64,000 nucleotides of DNA, from positions 186,001-250,000 of the forward strand of contig NZ_CP014835.1 of NCBI RefSeq assembly GCF_001598035.1, written 5' to 3'. Position 1 is the stretch's first letter. The number at the start of each line of letters is the position of its first letter. Under the pieces are notes generated by a model that had not been told where the DNA came from, ran no database searches, and worked only from the letters and a program-made list of their open reading frames with translations. The DNA comes from Streptococcus halotolerans. GTDB lineage: Bacteria > Bacillota > Bacilli > Lactobacillales > Streptococcaceae. The position numbers and the translations under genes were made by a program. Below, in pieces: positions 47,301 through 56,429 of this stretch.

Positions 47301-48809
47301 ATGGCGCTCATCCTAGGATTACCTCAAATTATCCAAGCAGGTATCCAGTTGATTATGGGGCTTGGTCAAGCGATGTTGGGTGCGATTCCTAGCGCACTTT
47401 CTGGTGTTTGGGATGGTATAAAGAGTGGTTTCAAAGGAGCTTTTGACTTTATAACGGGTAAGAGTAGTGAAACAACTGCTAAGGTTAGCGCAGATACAAC
47501 GTCGGCAGCTGCAACAGTTAATACAACCACTTCGACTATGGCATCAAATGTCGGGTTGAATATGCAAACATTAAGTAATAATGTTTCTGCTAACATGACG
47601 AATGCTAATACTAACGCTACCACTCAAGCTCAAAGTATGGCAACTAATGTCAATGCGTCTGCGGCTAATATGTCTTTGTCTGCTCAGAATCAAACGTCAG
47701 CTTTAGCAACTGGTGTTGGGGCGAATATGGGTCTTGCTAACACTAACGCGGTAACACAAGCACAAGATATGGCAGCTGGCGTTAACACTGCAGCATCAAA
47801 TATGAGCTTTGATGCTGTCGCTCAAGCACTTAGTTTATCAACTGGTGTTGGCACTAACATGGCAACTGCGAACTCGACAGCTACGTCTCAAGCAAGTGCT
47901 ATGAATAGTGGGGTAAGTGGTAATATCTCCACAATGGCCAATAGCGCTAAAGGTTCTATGTCAGGATTGTCTAACAATGTGACATCAGAAATGAATAAAG
48001 CAGCAAGTTCGGCGAACTCAAGTGCTAATAAAATGGCTTCGTCTATCCAGAGTGCATTTAACAAAGCTAAATCAACTGCGCAATCAGCTATGAATGGGTT
48101 GAGCAGCACAGTACAATCTGGATTTAATAAGATTTCATCAACGGTTCAATCTCAAACTAATAAGATGAATAGCACAATGACATCAGCGTTCAATCGTATG
48201 AAGTCAAATGCTCAATCAGCTATGAACGCATTGAGTTCTTCTATTAGCTCTGGCATGAATAGAGCTGTTTCTGTGGCGACAAGTGCTGGCAATCGTATTG
48301 TTTCTATTTTTAGAAATTTAGTTGGTCAAATGACATCAGCCGGTGTTATGGCTGGCTCAGGTTTTGCCAATGGACTAGCTAGTTCTGCTGGAAGAATTTA
48401 TGCTATCGCCAATTCAATAGCAAGTAATGTCGCTGCTACTATTCGGCGCGCTTTAGACATTCACTCACCATCACGAGTTACAACAGCTTTGGGTGGATTC
48501 ACGGGAGAAGGATTTTACAATGGTATGGCCAGTTGGATGAGTGCTATCAACGATATGGGTAATGATTACGCTAACGCAGTCACTGATCAAAAATATGGTG
48601 TAAAAAGTGAGATTATAACCTCGGCACATGTAAGTAACCAAGGTGTCTCATCTTCAATTGATGCATTATCTGATGAGGTACGAAATACAACAATAAAAGA
48701 ACCGATATTTGAAGTTCACAACGAAATTGTCGGCGATGAAATCTATACAAGTGTTAAAGAAAAAGAATCTAGGGAACAAACTAAAGATTCTTATTTTATT
48801 TATAACTAA
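44364..48809 (+). CDS. Tail tape measure protein
   Basis: A 1481-residue protein that sets tail length. Start GTG 44364 follows AGGAGGTG. N-terminal coiled region, conserved tape-measure block (about 310-520, AISRVDTMNRFPKTMALFGY, LGSGKIQAEEFNSVSEAAPG), a hydrophobic Gly/Ala/Ile-rich region (about 610-1030) that probably enters the host membrane, and a Ser/Ala/Asn/Thr-rich repeat region (about 1035-1330). DIHSPSRVTTALGGFTGEGF is the usual end motif. No lysozyme or peptidase domain is seen. At the usual 0.15 nm per residue the tail would be about 220 nm. Confidence 0.93.
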   Translation: MAVFDGSIYAYIGADTRDYEAAMNRFVSATQRGFQKAQNAAVNSSNAIVRMVGQIMSQLANNGQSLGQRLGKAFSTGVNLSLGQLQRMAANIGQRLPEPIKNGLQKMVGYIQPAFSKISASLSGFANKTKMQLSNAFDIGKIRSLFAKLASSTDDLTSRISVKLTALAGNFNRIASGLPAPFASAFTKLSSLTLTFENSIYRLGARLSNALGGQVLNPALQSWSSFFSGLISKANSTADRISNSFTGKILTSMTSLSTKMASSLSSGFSTLGSRATSALNGISSKFASASSAGQKLGSTVKSIISAFSLMAIAKKGIDMVKGALDGAISRVDTMNRFPKTMALFGYSAEQSKSAIDKLSAGIDGLPTPLDSAVKSAQQLSITTGSLDKGVDLALAFNNAMIGYGATTEGAEQALRQFNQSLGSGKIQAEEFNSVSEAAPGLMSKMAESFGFGADGVQELKSALSSGEITAQEFADKMIELNNAQGGFAQMAQTSAGGIRTAFGNLRTAVVKGVADMISKFDEAAKANGLKTIAETLLSFKPAINGAFNTVNALIPNLVAAFARVKKAINIDFSGFTNGVKNAFDLVNRALGEFAKTGQVTQGTIDQIKSKLSEIGPKAIAAWAMLNPATAIATILPLLSGLGKIGVLLGGLGAKIGIFGALLGSAFSGAGGLIGALAGKMTGLVGVFGSAASTGMSVLGSMTTAMASIASIAMATIGPAAILGLVVAGLGLINSQFGSQIDAMLNLVTTKGPQVIQNFVTGIVSELPALMASGADLIAKLATAIATMLPVIIQAGVSIIGGLLSGLGQQAPSIISSALQIVGSFISSLLTAIPQLLAIGMSFLANVVDGIVQNIPQIVAQAQNIITSFTSSLSQNLPTILSKGIEIITNLINGIMQLVPQLLPIAGQAISSFIQGIVSALPQLLQGGIQIIVSLVQGIISNLPTIVQTAMSILQSFVSGLMQAIPQLISAGIQLIAQLAMALILGLPQIIQAGIQLIMGLGQAMLGAIPSALSGVWDGIKSGFKGAFDFITGKSSETTAKVSADTTSAAATVNTTTSTMASNVGLNMQTLSNNVSANMTNANTNATTQAQSMATNVNASAANMSLSAQNQTSALATGVGANMGLANTNAVTQAQDMAAGVNTAASNMSFDAVAQALSLSTGVGTNMATANSTATSQASAMNSGVSGNISTMANSAKGSMSGLSNNVTSEMNKAASSANSSANKMASSIQSAFNKAKSTAQSAMNGLSSTVQSGFNKISSTVQSQTNKMNSTMTSAFNRMKSNAQSAMNALSSSISSGMNRAVSVATSAGNRIVSIFRNLVGQMTSAGVMAGSGFANGLASSAGRIYAIANSIASNVAATIRRALDIHSPSRVTTALGGFTGEGFYNGMASWMSAINDMGNDYANAVTDQKYGVKSEIITSAHVSNQGVSSSIDALSDEVRNTTIKEPIFEVHNEIVGDEIYTSVKEKESREQTKDSYFIYN

Positions 48810-48818
48810 GGAGGAAAC

Positions 48819-49661
48819 ATGGATCTACTAATTGAAAAAGGTTCGGAGGCTGTGAAACTCTCTGAGCTTGGTCTTTATAATATCGCAATAGCTGAATCAT
48901 CTTCCTCTACAAGCTTGTCTAGGCGAAATGTTAAAGGCCGTAATGGTTTTATTTTTGACGGAGTCACTTTTGATGACAAAACAATCAGTGTATCAGCACG
49001 TATTGCAGTGGAAAACTTACAAGCCTATTATCAAAAGATTGATGACCTTAGAGGTTTTTTATATAATGCTGAACCATTTTATATTACGAAAATGGTGTCG
49101 ACTAATGCAGATTTATATGATTTTGAATTACCTGGTCAAAAGGAAGGTGATTTTTTAAATCAGAAAGTTGTTTTAACTAAATGGCATTATCGTCATAAAG
49201 TTGTCATGGACGATGATATTGGCTTTTCATTTATGGGCAAAAGTTCTCAAGGTCTTAAATATAATGTTTCGTTTAAATTCATCACGGTTGAATTACCTTA
49301 TGGTGAAACGATCCCTAAAACCATGACACTGTCAGGAGGTACAGTCCCATATGCAGGTACAGCCAAATTAAGTCAATTGGAATGGCCCTTTGTCGTAGAA
49401 ATGATCTCTTCAGGTAACCAAGCGGGCTTTTATTTAGAAATCGATGGAAGACGATTTACTTATACTCAGATTGGGGATCTTAATTCTGGCGATACATTTA
49501 GATTGACAGGAATTGAAACCCGTAAAAATGGCTCAGTTGTCAATAATAAGACCAATTATGCTTATTTTGAATTAACACCCAAAAGGAGCGGAACGGTGAA
49601 ATATGAAACTAATTTCAACGGAACGATCAAGTTGTTAAACTTTGTTGAATTATATCAATAG
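48819..49661 (+). CDS. Distal tail protein (Dit)
   Basis: A 280-residue baseplate hub protein. SRRNVKGRNGFIFDGVTFDD and KIDDLRGFLYNAEPFYI are typical of the ring-forming N-terminal Dit domain; the C-terminal half (about 165-280) is a carbohydrate-binding-like beta domain. GGAGG precedes ATG 48819. Confidence 0.9.
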   Translation: MDLLIEKGSEAVKLSELGLYNIAIAESSSSTSLSRRNVKGRNGFIFDGVTFDDKTISVSARIAVENLQAYYQKIDDLRGFLYNAEPFYITKMVSTNADLYDFELPGQKEGDFLNQKVVLTKWHYRHKVVMDDDIGFSFMGKSSQGLKYNVSFKFITVELPYGETIPKTMTLSGGTVPYAGTAKLSQLEWPFVVEMISSGNQAGFYLEIDGRRFTYTQIGDLNSGDTFRLTGIETRKNGSVVNNKTNYAYFELTPKRSGTVKYETNFNGTIKLLNFVELYQ

Positions 49662-49676
49662 AAAGGAGAGCGTTAT

Positions 49677-52600
49677 TTGTACACATTTTTAGATCAATTC
49701 GACAACGAATATGGCGCAATCGCAACGATTGAGGTTACAAATGCTGTTAACGGCGAGAGGTCAATCAAAGGTGACATTTATTCTAACGATACAGTTCTTA
49801 ATAACTTAGATAAAGGTTGGCGCTTGCGGTTCCAAGATGAGTATTTTGTCATTGTATACGCTAAACCCAAGGATCTTGGAGACAAGATTCAATTATCATT
49901 TGATGCAGTTCATCAGTTCTTTTGGGATTTTTCGAAAAAGGTCGCCAATGAACAGTTGAAGGATGGTTCGCATACATTTGAAACGTATTTAAATTTTATC
50001 TTTAAGGATACTGATTATCGCTTTAATTTAGAAGAAAATGTAAAAGCTTTTGAAAAACAATCGTTTGGATACAAATCTAAATTAGCATTATTCAACGATA
50101 TTATTTCTGCCTCTGGTCTAGAGTTCCAAGTAAATGGTAAGGTTGTGAGAATCCTAGAAAAAACTGGGACAGACTTATCAACAGTTGTTCGAAAAAACTT
50201 CAACATGAATGAATTAACCATCGAAAAGCATATCGATGGTTTTATTACTTATCAAAAGGGTTTTGGAAAATGGCATGATCCTGATGATCATAGTAAAGGT
50301 CGGCTTGAGGTTGAATATGAATCCCCATTAGCTAAAGAATTTGGTCGTTTGGAAGGGGAACCTGTTGTTGATGAGAGATACACTGATACTAAATCTTTAT
50401 TGTCTAGAGTCCGCCAGAATGTAGAGGACTCTTATATCATATCTGTCCAAATTGATCTTGAAGATTTAACACGAGCTGATTATCATTACAAACAGCCTAT
50501 CGCTGGTGACTATATTATGGCTATTAACGAAACACTAGGTTTTCAAGAGAAACTCCGCATCGTTTCGTTCACTAGCCAGTATGATTCTAAAGGAACTTTG
50601 ATTTCTCACAAAGTCACTTGTAATGATTTAGGGTCAGTTAAAAAACAATCAACGTCGTATACAAAGTTATCTAAGTCAGTTACTGCAGCTAATGAACAAG
50701 TTCAGGGAGCTTTAATCACAGCTAACAAAGCTTTGGTAACCGCAGATGGTAAAAACACCGCTTATTTTGGGACAGAGTTTCCTCTTGATAATCCAAAAGG
50801 AAGTTTAACCAAAGGTGATATTTTTTACCGAAAAGTCGGCGATAGAACTTTGATGTATTTTTGGAATGGCAGTGACTGGGAAGATAACCCTGTTTTAAAT
50901 GATGTTGAATCTTTTAAAAGGGATATTGACTCTCAATTTAAAACAGTAACCGAAACCATGCAACGCAATGATGCTGAGCATCAAAAAGGCATTGATGATT
51001 TGCTTGCAAAAGCTGGGGTTAATAAATCGTTGGCTGAAGAAGCTAAGCGGATTGGTAACCAGGCTAAGCTGGATGCTGCTAATGCTTTATCAAAGGCTTT
51101 AGATTATAAAAACGAAGCTATTACAGAAGCGCAGAGGCTAGACACAGTTGAGAGAGAAGCAACAGAGACTAAGCTGGCAACTGCTAAAAGCCAAGCTGTG
51201 GCAGAAGCTAACAAGCTAGTTGAGACAGCCAAGAGCCTCTTAAACGATCAGGTTTCTGGAGTTTCAACTGACCTGAACCAAACCAAGGAAGCAATCAAGC
51301 TACTAGCTACTAAGACCTCCGTCGACGATTTGACAGGTCGTATTTCATCCGCTGAATCTAGTTTGAAAGTCCAAGCTAATCAGATTGCTAGTCGTGTCAA
51401 GACAAGCGATTTTGACCAAGCTAAAGAACGGTTGAGCACTGCTGAGAGTTCTATCACTCAGTTGGGTAATCGGATTACGACTGAGATTAGTGAGACGGTG
51501 GCGAAGATACCAAGTGAGATAGGAACAAGGAATTATTTCAGAGGGTATAAGTACAATGAGGAAATAACTTTGAATAGCTACCAAGGTGTAGGTAGTTTTA
51601 CTCAATTTTATGACCGAATCACTTATAATCTATCTGAATCGGACGGGAAAACCTTCACAATTTCGTTCGAGGCTATCTCTCCAAATGGAGAAACTCCATT
51701 GGAAATATATAATCGCAATGAAAATCCTCAATATTTCAATTTTGCATCAAGAAGAATCGGGATAATAGGAAATACGTGGCATAAGTTTACTAGGACAGTA
51801 ACTGTTTCCACACAAACTATTTCCAACTCAACTAATTCCAACAGGCTTGAGATCTACGCTCCAAGTAAAACAGGTGTCAAAGTTCGTAATATCAAAGTTG
51901 AATTGGGCGATGTTGCAACAGACTGGTCCCCAGCTCCTGAAGATATGGTATCAGAGATTGAGAATGTCAAAACAACTATTACCCAAACTGCTGAAGGTCA
52001 AGAACAGTTATCAACCAGACTGACAGAAACACAGGGTAAAGTAAGTAGTGCTGAAACTAAAATTACCCAGCTTATCGGCAATGTCAGTTCGAAAGTTAGT
52101 CAAACTGATTTTGATAATGTTAAGAAAATCATACAAAATAATAGTACATCTATCACTCAAAATCAAAATGCTATCAACCTTAAAGCTGATAAAACTGTCA
52201 CAGATAGACTTGCTCAATCTGTCGAACAAACAAAAGCAGATTTGAAGATTACATCTGATGCGGTTGCAACTAAGGTATCCAAGTCAGATTTTGATGCAAC
52301 CACCCAACGATTAAATAGTGCTGAAACAATCATTCAGGCTCAGGCTGGTCAAATCGAACAGAGATTAACAAGAACGCAAGTAGAGCAAGCTATTACGTCT
52401 AAAGGATATGCAACAAATACCACCGTCCAAAATCTCGTCAAAGAAACGACAGATGGTTTTGAGAGGAAAATCAGCCGTGTAGAAAGCAAAATACCGACAG
52501 ATTATGACAATCAAAATCTTTGGATAAAATCAAAATCTAGTGGCTATTCGGCAGTAGAAAAATTGCCAGATAATCACATTACTCAGCAATCAGAGTGTTA

Positions 52601-54023
52601 CAGACTAAATAACGGAACACAGCTAATTTTTAACATCGAACCAGAATACAGTGCTAGGCTTTATCGAAAAGTTACATTTAGCGCTTGGGTTAAATACAGC
52701 GATGTCGTTCGAGGTGATAATTTTTGGAATGTATTTAATTGCTTCAAGCACGTTATATATCGTAGAAATAGTAAGACTGGCGCAGAATCATCTGTTGATT
52801 ATACTACTCCCCGATCGTTTGAAGGGACGTCTGACTGGAAGTATATAAGCTTTACCCTTGATTACTCCACACAAACACAGTATGACCAACTAAAAACAAG
52901 TTTGGCTTTCAGAATGGAAAATGCAGCAAGTGGAACAGCGTGGGTCACTGGTGTAAAGGTTGAGATAGGAGATAGAGCAACTAGATACAGTCTGGCTGTA
53001 GAAGATACGATTACCGTAACAGAATTTAACGAAGTCAAAGATACAGTTGACAGTCATACTCGTACCATAGGCGATATGCGAGGTAATATTGGGTCTGTCG
53101 CTATGACAGCTAGCGGATTGCTGGCTCGGGTAAGTAGTGCAGAGACAGACTTAAGTACAGTACAGTCTCAACTTGCTGGCTCGTGGGCAGTACGTAATCT
53201 GACTAGTTCCGGAACGGTGCTTAATCAATTAAATTTAAACCGTGATGGGTCTGTAAAGATTGACGGTAAATTAGTCCAAATCACTGGAACCACCTATATC
53301 CAAGATGGTGTTATTACATCTGCTAAAATAGCTAACTTGGATGCGGCTAAGATAACCACTGGAACACTCAACGCAGCCAATGTCAATATCGTCAATCTCA
53401 ATGCTAATAAGCTGGTTGGACTTGACGCAAACTTTATCAGATCCAAAATCGAATTGGCAATGATCGACTGGATGAAAGGTAAGACAATCACAGCGCAAAA
53501 CAATGCCATGAGAATTAATCTTAATGATGGGCAACTATTGTATTACACTGATCAAGCTGCTATGAAACGGGTTTTGGACGGTTATCCAAATCAGTTCGTT
53601 AAATTTGCGACAGGTGAAGTTACTGGAAAAGGACGAGCTGGCGTAACTGTTATTGGCTCAAATCGCTATGGCACTGAGTCGTCTGACGACGGTGGGTTTG
53701 TAGGTATTCGTGCTTGGAACGGAAGCATCATTGATAAGATTGATGTTGTTGGCGATAAAGTACATCTTGCAAGCTCTGCATTTGAATCAGCGGATGGTTG
53801 GGAAGTTATCACATTGCCTAATAAACTAACGATAGATGCTTATAACATCAATCATCGTGTGTCATCAAGAGTAAAAGTAGGAGACGTTTGGCTATGGAAA
53901 AATAGCACAACTTATTCTAGTGTTAAGGACACGCTTAATTTGATTATTGATAATCTAGTGATACTACATAATAACAAAACGACAGCAAAAGATTATAGTT
54001 ACACCTTGCCAGGCAAAATTTAA
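49677..54023 (+). CDS. Tail-associated protein (Tal), fused receptor-binding modules
   Basis: A 1448-residue protein from TTG 49677 (AAAGGAGAG upstream). Residues about 1-330 form the prophage endopeptidase tail domain that closes the tube. Coiled-coil stretches follow (about 335-410, 455-620, 765-950). Two beta-sandwich modules (about 620-760, NYFRGYKYNEEITLNSYQG...; about 955-1110, NLWIKSKSSGYSAVEKLPD...) both end in V-K-V/E-x-G-D-x-A-T, as in carbohydrate-binding folds. The C-terminal part contains SGTVLNQLNLNRDGSVKIDG, a common tip motif. It probably carries host recognition by itself. Confidence 0.88.
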   Translation: MYTFLDQFDNEYGAIATIEVTNAVNGERSIKGDIYSNDTVLNNLDKGWRLRFQDEYFVIVYAKPKDLGDKIQLSFDAVHQFFWDFSKKVANEQLKDGSHTFETYLNFIFKDTDYRFNLEENVKAFEKQSFGYKSKLALFNDIISASGLEFQVNGKVVRILEKTGTDLSTVVRKNFNMNELTIEKHIDGFITYQKGFGKWHDPDDHSKGRLEVEYESPLAKEFGRLEGEPVVDERYTDTKSLLSRVRQNVEDSYIISVQIDLEDLTRADYHYKQPIAGDYIMAINETLGFQEKLRIVSFTSQYDSKGTLISHKVTCNDLGSVKKQSTSYTKLSKSVTAANEQVQGALITANKALVTADGKNTAYFGTEFPLDNPKGSLTKGDIFYRKVGDRTLMYFWNGSDWEDNPVLNDVESFKRDIDSQFKTVTETMQRNDAEHQKGIDDLLAKAGVNKSLAEEAKRIGNQAKLDAANALSKALDYKNEAITEAQRLDTVEREATETKLATAKSQAVAEANKLVETAKSLLNDQVSGVSTDLNQTKEAIKLLATKTSVDDLTGRISSAESSLKVQANQIASRVKTSDFDQAKERLSTAESSITQLGNRITTEISETVAKIPSEIGTRNYFRGYKYNEEITLNSYQGVGSFTQFYDRITYNLSESDGKTFTISFEAISPNGETPLEIYNRNENPQYFNFASRRIGIIGNTWHKFTRTVTVSTQTISNSTNSNRLEIYAPSKTGVKVRNIKVELGDVATDWSPAPEDMVSEIENVKTTITQTAEGQEQLSTRLTETQGKVSSAETKITQLIGNVSSKVSQTDFDNVKKIIQNNSTSITQNQNAINLKADKTVTDRLAQSVEQTKADLKITSDAVATKVSKSDFDATTQRLNSAETIIQAQAGQIEQRLTRTQVEQAITSKGYATNTTVQNLVKETTDGFERKISRVESKIPTDYDNQNLWIKSKSSGYSAVEKLPDNHITQQSECYRLNNGTQLIFNIEPEYSARLYRKVTFSAWVKYSDVVRGDNFWNVFNCFKHVIYRRNSKTGAESSVDYTTPRSFEGTSDWKYISFTLDYSTQTQYDQLKTSLAFRMENAASGTAWVTGVKVEIGDRATRYSLAVEDTITVTEFNEVKDTVDSHTRTIGDMRGNIGSVAMTASGLLARVSSAETDLSTVQSQLAGSWAVRNLTSSGTVLNQLNLNRDGSVKIDGKLVQITGTTYIQDGVITSAKIANLDAAKITTGTLNAANVNIVNLNANKLVGLDANFIRSKIELAMIDWMKGKTITAQNNAMRINLNDGQLLYYTDQAAMKRVLDGYPNQFVKFATGEVTGKGRAGVTVIGSNRYGTESSDDGGFVGIRAWNGSIIDKIDVVGDKVHLASSAFESADGWEVITLPNKLTIDAYNINHRVSSRVKVGDVWLWKNSTTYSSVKDTLNLIIDNLVILHNNKTTAKDYSYTLPGKI

Positions 54024-54041
54024 ATTTAGGAGACAAAAAAT

Positions 54042-54251
54042 ATGAATGAAAACATCCAATCAAAACTAGCCATTGAAATTGCGAGTAAGTCTATTACAAT
54101 CGCTACTTTAGAGAGTCAAAACGAAGAATTGCAATCGCAGCTTAATCAGTACATGACGAAGTCACAAAGTGATGATGAGTTGATCAAAGAGTTGAAAAAT
54201 AAGTTGAACGAATCTGACATTGACAGCGAAGTTTTGGAGGAAGACGAATGA
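54042..54251 (+). CDS. Small coiled-coil phage protein (69 residues)
   Basis: An acidic helical protein (ATLESQNEELQSQLNQYM...) with heptad spacing. TTAGGAG precedes ATG 54042. Overlaps the DUF1366 gene by four bases. Common in this place of streptococcal phages; role unknown. Confidence 0.65.
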   Translation: MNENIQSKLAIEIASKSITIATLESQNEELQSQLNQYMTKSQSDDELIKELKNKLNESDIDSEVLEEDE

Positions 54252-54790
54252 GAGCTTGGAACGTTGTAGGAAAATATCCCGTTTATGATGATGGCGGGGA
54301 AATAACGCATACCGAAATTGCTATTGCCTCAACAACTGGTGGCTATGCGACATATACCGAACGTGTTGTCGGCAATCACATAGATAAAGCAGAAGTGGAA
54401 CTGGTGGAACTTTGTCGTGAGGCACATTTTAAGTCCGAATATGCTAATCGGGCTATGGCTGAGAGCGTGCAAAAAATTGACGAAATGGAAACAATTGTCA
54501 AAGATGCCAAGCAATTTATGACCGAGTCTACCAAAAAATTCGAAAACATGCAGACAGCTCAGTCAGAACTTGTTGAGCGATTGAGCAAGGCAGAAGAAGA
54601 ACGAAATAGTCGATTTAGTGCTATTGAAGGCAAGTTCCAGATCCTGAATGGATCCATGATGGAGATGTTGACTGAGTTTTACGCCAACGCGGAAGAGAGC
54701 GAGGTCATAGAAGATGAAAATATTGAAAACACTGATAAGGTCGGCGGTAGCGACAATTCTACCGATAACTCAGAAACAGAAAAGGAGTAA
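54248..54790 (+). CDS. DUF1366-like phage protein
   Basis: A 180-residue protein: N-terminal beta-rich region with WNVVGKYPVYDDGGEITHTE and YTERVVGNHIDKAEVELVEL, then a coiled coil (about 70-135) and an acidic tail. Resembles DUF1366 proteins that sit between the tail fibre and holin genes of streptococcal phages. Role unknown, possibly a tail accessory. Confidence 0.7.
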   Translation: MRAWNVVGKYPVYDDGGEITHTEIAIASTTGGYATYTERVVGNHIDKAEVELVELCREAHFKSEYANRAMAESVQKIDEMETIVKDAKQFMTESTKKFENMQTAQSELVERLSKAEEERNSRFSAIEGKFQILNGSMMEMLTEFYANAEESEVIEDENIENTDKVGGSDNSTDNSETEKE

Positions 54791-54794
54791 TAAC

Positions 54795-54962
54795 ATGATG
54801 GTATTATTAATAGCAATGAATATTGTAGACGAACACTTTGATTTTTCGTTTAAAGACGTTCCGCGCATCTTTAAGAAGCGTGTCAAAGCTCAACTTGAAC
54901 TTATGGGACATCCCGAACTGGCAGATGATAATGTTATTAATTTTGTGCCTAAAGAGGGATAA
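54795..54962 (+). CDS. CD1375-like small phage protein
   Basis: A 55-residue protein, MMVLLIAMNIVDEHFDFSF then VPRIFKKRVKAQLELMGHPEL. This form, with the D-V-P-x-x-x-K-x-x-V pattern, is widespread just before phage holins. AAAGGAG is eight bases before ATG 54795; the open frame upstream of it belongs to the overlapping DUF1366 gene. Confidence 0.7.
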   Translation: MMVLLIAMNIVDEHFDFSFKDVPRIFKKRVKAQLELMGHPELADDNVINFVPKEG

Positions 54963-54999
54963 GATTTGCCAATAAACATGCAGAAAGGTTGGTGAGTAT

Positions 55000-55299
55000 T
55001 TGACAGTAGAAGAATTAGTACGCATTTTAGGAGCGGTGCTTGGTGTTGTCTTATCTATTGCTAGTGTCTGGGGGTTGATTGTCAGCCCCTTTAAGTCTGC
55101 CCTCAAGCGCAATGATGAGACCATGCTAAGCCTGCAAGACACTATCAAAGAATTGGCTTTTGAACTCAAAGAATCCCAAAAAGATCGCGAGAGTATCCAT
55201 AAGCAACTGGACAGGCACGATGAGCGTATAGGAAAGAACGAAGATGCGATTATCGTCAATAACGAACGCATCTCTACTTTATTCAAAGAAAGGAAATAA
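55000..55299 (+). CDS. Membrane protein of the lysis module (99 residues, TTG start)
   Basis: One hydrophobic helix at about 10-28, then a long charged helix with coiled-coil spacing (LKESQKDRESIHKQLDRHDE). This is XhlA-like in form, a partner of holins. Start TTG 55000 follows AAAGG. It may tune holin timing. Confidence 0.65.
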   Translation: MTVEELVRILGAVLGVVLSIASVWGLIVSPFKSALKRNDETMLSLQDTIKELAFELKESQKDRESIHKQLDRHDERIGKNEDAIIVNNERISTLFKERK

Positions 55300-55300
55300 C

Positions 55301-55555
55301 ATGGAAATTAACTGGAAATTACGACTTAAAAATAAAAACTTTTGGCTATCAGCCATTCCAGCGGCCTTGTTGGTTGCTCAAGCTTTTGCGGCTATCTTTG
55401 GTTATACGTTAGAGGTCGATGACTTTGGCGCTAAGTTGTTGGTGTTTGTCAATGCCGTATTTGCGCTATTAACCATTACAGGTATTGTCAACGACCCAAC
55501 CACCACTGGTTTAAATGACAGCTCACGAGCTATGTCTTACCGTGAGCCTAAATAG
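55301..55555 (+). CDS. Phage holin
   Basis: An 84-residue protein, MEINWKLRLKNKNFWLSAIP start, with two hydrophobic segments (about 15-34 and 42-60) and a soluble tail DSSRAMSYREPK. This is the phi-LC3/class II holin pattern. AAAGGAA precedes ATG 55301. It forms holes in the membrane so the endolysin can act. Confidence 0.9.
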   Translation: MEINWKLRLKNKNFWLSAIPAALLVAQAFAAIFGYTLEVDDFGAKLLVFVNAVFALLTITGIVNDPTTTGLNDSSRAMSYREPK

Positions 55556-55565
55556 GAGGTGCTAG

Positions 55566-56294
55566 ATGACAACAGCAAACGAAGTCGTCAGTTGGGCAAA
55601 AAACCTCGCTAATCAAGGCGGCGGTGTGGATTACGACCACGCCTACGGCACCCAATGCGTTGACCTCCCTAACTGGATTTTAGGCAAGTTTTTTGGTAAG
55701 TCCATTTGGGGAAATGCCATTGATTTATTAACAAGCGCTAAGCAAGCGGGATATATCGTGATCAACGATGCGACCGGTGTTAATCCTAAGGCAGGGGATC
55801 TATTTGTCATGCGGACTTATGCTCATCCATATGGCCATACTGGTCTCGTTATCGCCGATAGCGACGGGCATACTCTCAAAACTATCGAGCAAAACGTGGA
55901 TGGTAACGCCGATGCGCTTGTTATCGGTGGTCCTGCTCGCTATGTAACGCGTCAATTTAATCAATGGGACGGTAAGGTCATCGGCTGGATTCGTCCGCCA
56001 TACAGTAATACAAGTGCACCAAAAGCAACGCTAGCGACTGCTGGCAAACTTAAAGACGAGCGAGCAACCTTTACCGTAAATGTATCACTATTAAACGTCC
56101 GTGATAAACCATCCGTTAAAGGTAATATTGTAGCGCAATATGGTAAAGGCATGTCACTTAACTATGACAGCGTCTACGTCGCTGATGGTTATATCTGGGT
56201 ATCGTACATCTCACGCACTGGAGCACGTCGCTATATCGCTTGCGGAGTCGCACAAGGTAATCGCAACATAGCGCCTTATGGCACGTTTAAATAA
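55566..56294 (+). CDS. Endolysin: CHAP amidase/peptidase plus SH3b wall-binding domain
   Basis: A 242-residue lysin. CHAP domain (about 1-140): active-site Cys31 (TQCVDLPNW) and His91 (YGHTGLVI) are in place. SH3_5 domain (about 165-240): [37 protein letters not shown]. It cleaves streptococcal peptidoglycan. GGAGG precedes ATG 55566. Last gene of the lytic operon. Confidence 0.95.
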   Translation: MTTANEVVSWAKNLANQGGGVDYDHAYGTQCVDLPNWILGKFFGKSIWGNAIDLLTSAKQAGYIVINDATGVNPKAGDLFVMRTYAHPYGHTGLVIADSDGHTLKTIEQNVDGNADALVIGGPARYVTRQFNQWDGKVIGWIRPPYSNTSAPKATLATAGKLKDERATFTVNVSLLNVRDKPSVKGNIVAQYGKGMSLNYDSVYVADGYIWVSYISRTGARRYIACGVAQGNRNIAPYGTFK

Positions 56295-56317
56295 AATAGA
56301 TTAATCGTAATTAAGAC

Positions 56318-56346
56318 AAACCCTCGCTGATGCGGGGGTTTTTATT
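56318..56346 (+). terminator. Terminator of the late operon
   Basis: AAACCCTCGC (56318-56327) pairs with GCGGGGGTTT (56332-56341) across a TGAT loop, then a T-rich run. Confidence 0.9.
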
Positions 56347-56362
56347 TTTGTTATATTTTTTG

Positions 56363-56391
56363 TTGAAATATGTAATATAAAACATTATAAT
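56363..56391 (+). promoter_or_regulatory. Promoter of the Fic gene
   Basis: TTGAAA (56363-56368), exact 17-bp spacer, TATAAT (56386-56391). Near consensus and independent of phage control. Confidence 0.85.
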
Positions 56392-56429
56392 ATATTTAAT
56401 TTGAAAAAATATATTAAAGGAGATGGGAG

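Noticed and set aside
47366..47623. Minus-strand frames across the tape measure gene
   Set aside because: Caused by Ala/Ser/Thr-rich coding sequence on the other strand; no ribosome sites.
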